From Christensenellaceae bacterium (GTDB lineage: Bacteria; Bacillota; Clostridia; Christensenellales; Aristaeellaceae), in assembly GCA_017881705.1 (NCBI GenBank), contig JADGQP010000046.1, positions 1 to 6,468 on the forward strand: a DNA stretch of 6,468 nucleotides, given 5' to 3'. A program made the translations under genes and the position numbers. Of the stretch, positions 1-5,793 are shown one piece after another. Within the stretch, counting starts at the first letter, position 1; every line of letters begins with the position of its first letter. The notes beneath the pieces are model-generated. The model had not been told where the DNA came from. It was given only the letters and a program-made list of their open reading frames with translations, and did no database searches.

Positions 1-12
1 GGTGTACCATCG

Positions 13-45
13 ATCACCTACGAAGTACTGCACTTCGTAGGTGAT
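13..45. repeat. Perfect 14-bp inverted repeat (hairpin)
   Basis: The arms at 13-26 and 32-45 are exact reverse complements around a 5-nt loop (ACTGC). On the plus strand the stem is followed by a mixed AT-rich stretch rather than a clean T run, and on the minus strand by no T run at all, so a classical intrinsic terminator is only weakly supported. It could be an imperfect terminator of a plus-strand gene beyond the left edge, a dispersed palindromic repeat, or a protein-binding palindrome. The hairpin itself is certain; its role is not. Confidence 0.6.
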
Positions 46-128
46 GATTTATATTTTGGGAGTGTGGAAAATGTTGATATATCAAGGGTTGTTGCGAGAT
101 ATAATTTGATATGCTAACCAACTGTTCA

Positions 129-176
129 GGTAGTGTCAAGAATTATGCGCAAAAAGGTTTGCAGACTCCGCTGGTA
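129..176 (+). repeat. Left terminal inverted repeat of the IS
   Basis: This end, next to the 3' end of the transposase gene, reads GGTAGTGTCAAG, then TGCGCAAAAA at 146-155, then GGTTTGCAG and CTGGTA. The reverse complement of 1415-1467 contains the same blocks in the same order. The GTGTCAAGAATT style of tip resembles other IS256-family ends as I recall them. The conserved core is clear; the outermost base is inferred. Confidence 0.7.
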
Positions 177-181
177 ACAGT

Positions 182-1372
182 TTAACCAGTTACTGAAACC
201 TCTTCGCAGGCGACCTCCAGATGCTTCATATTCATATACTTCTTGTTGCCCCACTGGCTACCGGCAACGTGCCGAAGCCTGGCGCAGACCAACATGAGTG
301 CAGAGTTTCCGTCTGGGAAGCAGCCGACCACTCTGGTTCTTCTGCGGATCTCGCGGTTGAGCCGTTCAATCACATTATTGGTACGGATACGAGTCCAATG
401 TTCGGAGGGGAAATCAGCATAGGTGAGGGTTTCCTCAATGCTTTCTTCTACCTTTTTGGCTGCCTCCTTCAGCTTCATTTCCTTCAGTGCGGCAACCACG
501 TCTTTCGCTTTCGCACGGGAAGCAGCCTTGCTCTCTTGTGCATGAATCGCTTTGAGCATCTTTGCAACTAGCTTCATCTTGGATCGGGGAACTACAGAGA
601 ACACGTTGCGATAAAAATGAACTTTGCAGCGCTGGTATTTCGCGTCCGGGAAGACCTCGCCAACCGCTTCCAGCATTCCCATACATTTGTCCCCAACAAC
701 AAGTTTCACGCCATTCAACCCACGTCCCTTGAGCCATTGAAAGAAGCTCACCCAACTGGCCTTGTCCTCTTTCATCCCTTCGGCCGCGCCCAGCACCTCA
801 CGGTACCCATCTTCGTTTACTGCTATGGCGACCAGAACCGCTACATTCTCATACTCGCCGCCCCAGTTACGGCGTAGATAGATGCCATCCACATAGACGT
901 AAGGGTATTTACCGCCCTGTAAGGGGCGGTTCCGCCAGTCCTCAATATGGACGTATGCTTTCTTGTTCAGTTCACTAATGGTGGCAGGCGATACCTTGCT
1001 GCCCCACAGTGCCTCAGTAATGTCTTCCACCCGCCGGACAGAGACGCCTGCCAGGTACATCTCGATAAGCGCTTCTTCTACGCTACTCTCTCGGCGGCGA
1101 TACCGCTCAATGATTGCGGTTTCAAAAGAAATCCCTTTGAGTCGAGGCACTTGCAGCTTGACATCGCCGGAAGTCGTAGTGAGGTTGCGGTTGTAGTGAC
1201 CGCTGCGATAGCCCTGCCGTTCTTCACTGCGCTCATAACGAGCTGCCTGCGTCAGTTTTTCTGCCTCGGCTTCCAGCAGATCGTTTAGTGTTTCTTCTAC
1301 GCTCCCACGGACTAATTCTTTGATTTGCCCCTTGATTACTTCCTCGTTGAACTGTACAATTTTCTCAGACAT
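182..1372 (-). CDS. IS256 (Mutator-type) family transposase
   Basis: DDE transposase of 396 residues, the usual full length for IS256-family enzymes, which move the element through a circular intermediate. The catalytic triad can be proposed as D162 in VDGIYLR, D228 in VVGDKC and E336 in NNVIERLNREIRRR. The family motif QRCKVHFYRN is present at 247-256. The N-terminal ~130 residues are basic and helical, as expected for the end-binding region. The ATG at 1370-1372 has an AGAGGAG ribosome site (1383-1389) 10 nt upstream, which supports this start. No frameshift or internal stop is seen, so the enzyme may be active. The gene reads leftward, in the same direction as the truncated gene and Fur-box promoter to its right, so read-through from there is possible. 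Confidence 0.96.
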   Translation of the reverse strand: MSEKIVQFNEEVIKGQIKELVRGSVEETLNDLLEAEAEKLTQAARYERSEERQGYRSGHYNRNLTTTSGDVKLQVPRLKGISFETAIIERYRRRESSVEEALIEMYLAGVSVRRVEDITEALWGSKVSPATISELNKKAYVHIEDWRNRPLQGGKYPYVYVDGIYLRRNWGGEYENVAVLVAIAVNEDGYREVLGAAEGMKEDKASWVSFFQWLKGRGLNGVKLVVGDKCMGMLEAVGEVFPDAKYQRCKVHFYRNVFSVVPRSKMKLVAKMLKAIHAQESKAASRAKAKDVVAALKEMKLKEAAKKVEESIEETLTYADFPSEHWTRIRTNNVIERLNREIRRRTRVVGCFPDGNSALMLVCARLRHVAGSQWGNKKYMNMKHLEVACEEVSVTG

Positions 1373-1405
1373 GGTTTGCTTGCTCCTCTCAGAATGCTGT
1401 GTGGT

Positions 1406-1467
1406 AACTTCATTCTACCAGAAGCCTGCAAACCTTGTCTTTTTCTTTTTGCGCAACTTATTCTACC
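1406..1467 (-). repeat. Right terminal inverted repeat with a duplicated tip motif
   Basis: This end lies upstream of the transposase gene. Its outer part (1420-1467) pairs with the left end through GGTAG, TGCGCAAAAA, GGTTTGCAG and CTGGTA. The tip motif occurs twice in the same orientation: AACTTCATTCTACC at 1406-1419 and AACTTATTCTACC at 1455-1467, differing by one base insertion. The second copy sits 48 bp inside the first. It may be a second transposase-binding site, or the remains of an alternative end. Confidence 0.65.
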
Positions 1468-1615
1468 TTACCTCATTTGTCGCTGAAGAAACAACGGCTT
1501 CTTGCGCTGCCGCAACAGGTTCTGCGCATACGATACCAGGCGTAAGGCCAGCGAGTAACACCAGCACCATAAGAACGGACATGATTCTTTTTTTCCCAAG
1601 AATTAAGTTTTTCAT
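1463..1615 (-). pseudogene. Truncated gene for a secreted protein, cut by the IS
   Basis: The ATG at 1613-1615 has an AAGGAG ribosome site (1625-1630) 9 nt upstream, so a real start is likely. The 50 visible residues open with a basic n-region (KNLILGKKR), a hydrophobic core (about residues 11-28) and a plausible signal peptidase I site after VCA (31), followed by an Ala-rich stretch. A Cys at 30 lies near the cleavage point, but the preceding GIV is not a good lipobox. The reading frame runs into the right end of the insertion sequence, where the TAG at 1463-1465 belongs to the GGTAG tip. The mature protein is therefore lost and its function cannot be told. The Fur-like operator upstream suggests an iron-regulated exported protein. 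No convincing continuation was found left of the element. Confidence 0.7.
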
Positions 1616-1650
1616 TTGATGGATCTCCTTTATTTTTCTATTAACATTTT

Positions 1651-1669
1651 CATATTGGTTATCATTATC
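1651..1669 (-). promoter_or_regulatory. Fur-box-like operator
   Basis: Read on the minus strand this 19-mer is GATAATGATAACCAATATG, matching the classical Fur consensus GATAATGATAATCATTATC at 16 of 19 positions. It also matches the 7-1-7 form used in Gram-positives (TGATAATGATTATCA) at 13 of 15. It lies 35 bp upstream of the ATG of the truncated secreted-protein gene, with AT-rich promoter-like DNA just beyond it (about 1670-1735). The expected logic is repression when iron is plentiful. Site recognition is by eye; no fur gene is in the window. Confidence 0.6.
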
Positions 1670-1858
1670 ATTTCTATTATTTATCAAATATTAGCACTGT
1701 AAGCAACAAATGTAAATAATCAAGAGTATATTTTCATAGAAAAACAATAAACAGAACCCTTAACTTGCGAACAAATTGATACGCCAATCTGCATTGGAAA
1801 GAAGAACGCGTGCATCTTATTTTGCACAGACCGTTTTAGATTTTACTGCCGTAACTGC

Positions 1859-1894
1859 CCCGGCAGGGAAACAGGGTTATGCTTCCCTGTCGGG
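1859..1894. repeat. 12-bp stem-loop in the intergenic region
   Basis: CCCGGCAGGGAA at 1859-1870 pairs with TTCCCTGTCGGG at 1883-1894 around a 12-nt loop. One position is a G-T pair on the plus strand; the other eleven are Watson-Crick. There is no adjoining T run on either strand, so it is not a standard terminator. It lies downstream of bcsA, where it could act as a processing or 3'-end stability element. Confidence 0.5.
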
Positions 1895-1944
1895 ATCGTA
1901 ACAACCCCACATTCAAAGCAAAGTCGCAGGTTCATTAGCGGTCT

Positions 1945-1969
1945 GGGCCGCCGGTTTTACCGGCGGCCC
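1945..1969 (+). terminator. GC-rich hairpin, probable terminator
   Basis: GGGCCGCCGG (1945-1954) and CCGGCGGCCC (1960-1969) form a perfect 10-bp stem with a TTTTA loop. On the plus strand it is followed by CGCTTACTTTT, a moderate T-rich tail. On the minus strand, downstream of bcsA (stop at 2045), no T tract follows. Its position about 75 bp past the bcsA stop suggests it ends that transcript, but the T tail fits a plus-strand transcript better. The strand is therefore uncertain. Confidence 0.55.
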
Positions 1970-2044
1970 CGCTTACTTTTAAAGGCTGTGTTCCGTCGCC
2001 CGCGTTCTTACGAACCGGCGTTTCCTCCGCTGGCACGCCGGCTG

Positions 2045-3967
2045 CTACTGCAGGGTATCGTTTTCGTGGTACCCTTTGTTTTGGTCGTTCAGGTACTTCT
2101 GCAAGTTACGATAAGTCTGTTGCGAATAGTTTGTAAAGGCGATCCCGACAAACGTTTTTTGTCCCAGCGACTTTCTCCAGGCTACCCTTCCCTCAATTTC
2201 CCCGATGTTCTTGAACGTCAGATGCACCGTATCGCCCGCCTGTCGGGCGTTGTCGATGTGCCCGCACTCAATCCTGACGCCCGTTTCGGATAGATCCTCA
2301 ATCTTGCAGGCCGTGTCGCATTCAATATCGATAAGCATGGGCTGTTCGTCCGCGTCGATGCGCTCAGCTACACGCTTGCGGGGCCGTTCCACACAAACCA
2401 GAATGCTTGTGAATATCGCGAACGCGTTATAAACCGACCACGCCAGGTTGATCCCGAAGCTGTATACGTTTTCGATACCGGCTGCCAACTGCAGCGCGCC
2501 CGCGGTCCAACCCGCCAGGGTCAGCCCGAACATGACCAGGTGCGGCGCCGCCATGCCCAGCGAGAAGGTAGTCTTTTCGGTGCTGAAACCCTTGGGCGTC
2601 ACACGAAACGGCAGGGGCTTGGAAAACAGCGCTTCCGAAAGCGCCGCCAACGCCAGATAGGGCGCCATGGCAACTTCGTAGATATGGCTCCAGGCGACCG
2701 ACCGGCTGCGCGGGTTGAGGATCTGATTGGAGAGGATGGATGCCAGGAAGGACGGCAGCCAGAACACCAGCAGCATCTCGGGGGAAGCCGTAAGGATGAT
2801 CGTGCCAAAAATCAGGTAAATCAGCGGGCAGATCAGATAGATCAGCTTTTGCACGCCGAAAAACCAGTAAACCATTCCGTCCAGATAAATGATGCGCTGT
2901 ACTAAGGTTAGCCCCTTCACGGTCAGCGGATTCCATTTTTTCGACACCTGGATGTTGCCGCGGCACCAGCGATCCCGCTGGCGAATCAGATCGCGGAAAC
3001 TTTCCACCGACAGGCCGACGCACAGCACGTCCCGCAAAAAGAGGGTACGATAGCCTTTCGCCTGAATCAGCATGCCCGTCGCCATATCCTCGGTGATCGT
3101 GCCGGTAGGCACGCCGCCGATGGCATCCAGCGCCGAACGCCGGAATACGGCGTTCGTACCCACGTGGAGCACCGCGTTGTAGTTGGAACGGGCGGCCTGG
3201 ATATCCAGCATAAACAGATCCTGCTCGTTGGGAATCTTGTAGTTCAGGTGAAGGTTGAACTGGAAGGGATCGGGGTTATAAAATACCTGCGGCGTTTGTA
3301 CAAAGCCCAGCTGCGGATCCATAAAGTAGCCGATTGTTTTTTGCAAAAAATTGGATTTGGGCAGCATATCGGCGTCCAGAAGCACGATGAACTCCCCGTT
3401 CGTTTGCGCAAGCGCGTTGTTGATGTTGCCCGCTTTGGCGTGCTTGTTGTCGTCCCTCGTGATATAGTGAACGCCCAGCTCCTCGCACAGCGCCCGGGCT
3501 TCCGCCCGCCGGCCGTCGTCGCAAAGGTAAATATTAATCTTTTCGGTCGGATAATCCAGGTTCAGGCAGGCCGTTATGGTTTTAAGCAGGATCGCCTTGC
3601 TTTCGTTGTAAGTAGCAATCAGCACATCCACGGCAGGAGGTTCGGGCCACTCAGCCAGCGTGTGCTGCACAATATTTGTGGGTTTTAAAAACAGGGAACG
3701 GTAAACCACGGATTGAAAATAACCCATAATTTCGGCCAGCAGCAGCAATATGCCCAGCACGGCGCTGATGACGCCGTAGCGTAACGGCAGCGTATACCCA
3801 ATACGCCAAGCCAGGTAAACTGCGTTTATAACCATCGTGATGAGGATAAACGGCGTTCGGAAACGTTTGGCTTTGCGCGCAATCCAAAACAGAACGAACA
3901 GCATAAGGATCAACGCGGCGGACAGATAGATGGATTCAATGCCGGACCACGCTGTGCTGATAAACAT
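2045..3967 (-). CDS. bcsA: Cellulose synthase catalytic subunit (UDP-forming), BcsA type with PilZ domain
   Basis: Inner-membrane family 2 glycosyltransferase that polymerises UDP-glucose into beta-1,4-glucan and pushes the chain through its own channel. Residue numbers count from a GTG three codons upstream. Three membrane helices lie at about 17-88. The catalytic domain (110-345) has D117 in VDVLIATYNE, DDG 153-155, DAD 201-203, TED 295-297 and the acceptor motif QRDRW 333-337. Several more helices follow. The BcsA gating-loop signature FRVTPKG is at 457-463. A C-terminal PilZ domain carries RPRKR at 531-535 and DLSETG at 561-566, the two c-di-GMP-binding motifs, so activation by c-di-GMP is expected. 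The ATG at 3965-3967 is preferred because GGAGGAG (3978-3984) lies 10 nt upstream but only 1 nt before the GTG, giving 640 residues. No bcsB or bcsZ is visible next to it. It diverges from the GT-C gene. Confidence 0.93.
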   Translation of the reverse strand: MFISTAWSGIESIYLSAALILMLFVLFWIARKAKRFRTPFILITMVINAVYLAWRIGYTLPLRYGVISAVLGILLLLAEIMGYFQSVVYRSLFLKPTNIVQHTLAEWPEPPAVDVLIATYNESKAILLKTITACLNLDYPTEKINIYLCDDGRRAEARALCEELGVHYITRDDNKHAKAGNINNALAQTNGEFIVLLDADMLPKSNFLQKTIGYFMDPQLGFVQTPQVFYNPDPFQFNLHLNYKIPNEQDLFMLDIQAARSNYNAVLHVGTNAVFRRSALDAIGGVPTGTITEDMATGMLIQAKGYRTLFLRDVLCVGLSVESFRDLIRQRDRWCRGNIQVSKKWNPLTVKGLTLVQRIIYLDGMVYWFFGVQKLIYLICPLIYLIFGTIILTASPEMLLVFWLPSFLASILSNQILNPRSRSVAWSHIYEVAMAPYLALAALSEALFSKPLPFRVTPKGFSTEKTTFSLGMAAPHLVMFGLTLAGWTAGALQLAAGIENVYSFGINLAWSVYNAFAIFTSILVCVERPRKRVAERIDADEQPMLIDIECDTACKIEDLSETGVRIECGHIDNARQAGDTVHLTFKNIGEIEGRVAWRKSLGQKTFVGIAFTNYSQQTYRNLQKYLNDQNKGYHENDTLQ

Positions 3968-4191
3968 ACAGAGCACGCTCCTCCGTTTGGCATCCCTTCA
4001 CTTGGACGCTCCTATGGGGCAGGTGGGCTTCCGAGTGATCTTTCGCTTCCGTACCGCTGTTTTAACCCCGTACGGCTCGCGTCCTTAACCGTTTCCGTGT
4101 CTGGCAGGTTTTTCATGAGCCGCCATCGAAAACAAAGTACATTACTGTGTCACGTGCCATGAACCTAATGAATGAAAATGGGTGCTTAATC
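3968..4191. promoter_or_regulatory. Divergent intergenic region between bcsA and the GT-C gene
   Basis: This 224-bp gap must hold the promoters of both divergent genes, though the right-hand part may be coding if the GT-C gene starts earlier. The bcsA ribosome site GGAGGAG is at 3978-3984 (minus strand). A 6-bp inverted repeat, CCGTAC at 4049-4054 and GTACGG at 4070-4075, lies near the middle and could be an operator, but it is short enough to be chance. I could not pick out good -35/-10 pairs on either strand, nor a known c-di-GMP riboswitch. Confidence 0.4.
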
Positions 4192-5793
4192 ATGGAACAG
4201 GAACTGCGCCGGGAAGGGAACCAACGCCGGTATGCCGTATGCTCGGCGGTAGCGGGCGTGTTTTTCGCGCTGGTTCTCGGTTTGGTCACGTTCGGCCAGG
4301 GAGCGTTCTCTTTCGCATATTCCCAAAACACACTGCTGAAAAACCTTGTGTTGTTGCCGACGGCGCTTGGCGGGATCGTGCTGTTGGCGTGGCTGCGCGG
4401 GCGGCTGGGGCGCGCCCCGTACCATGGAGGTTTCTGGCGGTGGCTGCCCGCTTTGTATTTTCCGCTGCTGTTGTGCGCGCAGTTGCTTTTTGTACGCGGC
4501 GTGTGGTTTTACCCCGGATGGGATATTCTCAACCTGTACCAGACCGCTGGCCTGATTGCCAAGGGGATGCCGTTTGACGGCGCGTATTTCCGCCTTTGCC
4601 CCAACAACGCGCCGCTGACGCTGCTGCTAACTTGCCCGCTGTGGGCCGCGGAGAAGCTGGGGCTTGCGGTGCCCTACGCGGTGCTGCCTTACCTGAGCGC
4701 GCTGATGGTCAACCTGGCATGCGTATTTTGCGCATTGTGTGTTTGGAAGCTCACGGCCAGCCGCCTGGCCCGGGCCGGAGCGCTGTTTTTCTGCACGTTC
4801 ATGGTTGCCTTTTCCCTTACGGCTTCGGTGCCGTATACCGACGCGTTTTCCGTGCTGTTTCCGGTTTTAGCGCTCTATGTCTGGCTGTCCAGCCTGCGCC
4901 CTTTTCCCAAGTGGTTTACGATCTCGCTGGTGTGTTTCTTCGGCGCGTCCATCAAGCCCACGGTGCTGGTTTTTGAGATCGCGCTGATATTGCTTACACT
5001 CGTTGGCGCGTTGAAGCGCGGGCAATGGTACCGTAAACGCTGGCGGCATGTGGGCCTGGTATGCCTGGCGATTCTGCTGGGCGCCGTGCCGGGCAAACTT
5101 TGGCAGGCAGGGGCGACCGTGTACCTGACCGGCTCGGCGCAGCCACAGGAGCAGTTGAGCGAAACCCATTACCTGATGCTGGGCATGAACGGGGATACTT
5201 TCGGCGGGCACTCGCCGCAGGACGTTGCGTTCTCCTCGTCCTTCAAAACCCTGGCCGAGCGTCGGCAGGCGAACCTGCAGCGCGCGTGGGAACGGGTAAG
5301 CGGGCGCACCTTCGCGCAGAACGTGTTTTTCTTTTCGGTAAAGGCCTATAAAGCCTTTTCGGATGGCTCGCTGGCCGGTAACCAGAGTTACCTTATGCTT
5401 TCCAAGCCCACCCGTACCGACGCGCTCAGCCGCTTTCTGCGCGCCGTCTATTACCCCAAAGGGGAGTACAACGCGCTTTATAACACCCTGCTGCAGGCGA
5501 TGTGGCTGGGAATGCTTTCACTTTGCCTGCTCGCGCTGTGGGGACGCGCCGGCCGGCGGGAGGCGACGGCGCTGCTGGGGCTTACGCTGCTGGGGCTGGG
5601 TATCTATCTATTGCTTTTCGAGGTTTGGCCGCGGTACCTGTACCTGTATGCTCCGCTGTTTGCGGCGCTTGCGGCGTTGGGGCTGGAAAACGCGCGTTTG
5701 CCCTGCGTAAAGCTCGCCTTATGCGCCGCGGAAAACGCGCCCGCGCGGCGGGCGCATACCCGGCGTTTCAGCCCAAGGGTTAACGCACGGTAA
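4192..5793 (+). CDS. Polytopic membrane glycosyltransferase, GT-C-like
   Basis: A very hydrophobic 533-residue protein with roughly ten or more membrane helices, built like lipid-linked-sugar glycosyltransferases of the GT-C fold. These act on the outer face of the membrane. After helix 1 (14-33) comes an outer loop with D111 in PGWDILNLYQ, where such enzymes keep a catalytic Asp, and then YFRLCPNN (132-139). Further family-like motifs are YTD 215-217, KPT 255-257, HYLMLGMN 326-333 and a late FEVWPRYLYLY (476-486). I associate this motif order with uncharacterised Firmicutes wall-glycosylation proteins; donor and acceptor are unknown. The start is uncertain: ATG 4192 has a weak GGGTG 7 nt upstream, while GTG 4147, ATG 4159 and ATG 4168 in the same frame have no visible ribosome site. 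The C-terminal tail is basic. The last 14 bp overlap the converging gene. Confidence 0.8.
   Translation: MEQELRREGNQRRYAVCSAVAGVFFALVLGLVTFGQGAFSFAYSQNTLLKNLVLLPTALGGIVLLAWLRGRLGRAPYHGGFWRWLPALYFPLLLCAQLLFVRGVWFYPGWDILNLYQTAGLIAKGMPFDGAYFRLCPNNAPLTLLLTCPLWAAEKLGLAVPYAVLPYLSALMVNLACVFCALCVWKLTASRLARAGALFFCTFMVAFSLTASVPYTDAFSVLFPVLALYVWLSSLRPFPKWFTISLVCFFGASIKPTVLVFEIALILLTLVGALKRGQWYRKRWRHVGLVCLAILLGAVPGKLWQAGATVYLTGSAQPQEQLSETHYLMLGMNGDTFGGHSPQDVAFSSSFKTLAERRQANLQRAWERVSGRTFAQNVFFFSVKAYKAFSDGSLAGNQSYLMLSKPTRTDALSRFLRAVYYPKGEYNALYNTLLQAMWLGMLSLCLLALWGRAGRREATALLGLTLLGLGIYLLLFEVWPRYLYLYAPLFAALAALGLENARLPCVKLALCAAENAPARRAHTRRFSPRVNAR

Larger units (their letters stand above)
129..1467 (-). mobile_element. 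IS256-family insertion sequence
   Basis: A single intact transposase of the Mutator/IS256 family is bracketed by related ends in inverted orientation, giving an element of about 1.34 kb, normal for the family. Read inward, both ends begin GGTAG, share the core TGCGCAAAAA, and then share GGTTTGCAG and CTGGTA. The right end has about 11 extra bases between the last two blocks. The exact outer boundaries are uncertain by a few bases because the outermost positions diverge. No 8-9 bp target duplication can be seen: the bases before 129 (ACTGTTCA) do not match those after 1467 (TTACCTCA). Confidence 0.85.
1688..2044. other. Non-coding stretch between the truncated gene and bcsA
   Basis: I see no gene here on either strand. 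The right part (about 1850-1980) holds two GC-rich hairpins, listed separately. The left part (about 1688-1800) is AT-rich and presumably holds the minus-strand promoter of the truncated gene. A weak plus-strand promoter-like pair, TTAGCA at 1691 and AATAAT at 1715 with an 18-nt gap, is also present but would not be convincing alone. Confidence 0.5.

Noticed and set aside
1..128. The missing 3' half of the truncated secreted-protein gene
   Set aside because: None of the three minus-strand frames continues as a plausible secreted protein; each meets a stop or reads as unlikely sequence.
1895..1985. A c-di-GMP (GEMM-type) riboswitch near bcsA
   Set aside because: A few bases resemble the GCAAAG core, but the segment is downstream of bcsA and does not build the expected two-helix fold.
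2427..3023. A 198-codon minus-strand frame inside bcsA
   Set aside because: It is a shifted-frame shadow of the GC-rich bcsA gene, rich in R, G, P and A with no recognisable motif, while the true frame has all BcsA motifs.
3164..3688. A 174-codon plus-strand frame opposite bcsA
   Set aside because: It is antisense to the catalytic core (DDG, DAD and TED coding region), and its openness follows from codon bias.
5061..5783. Several plus-strand frames of 90-115 codons inside the GT-C gene
   Set aside because: They are alternative frames of a GC-rich gene with skewed composition. The GT-C frame has consistent membrane helices and family motifs.
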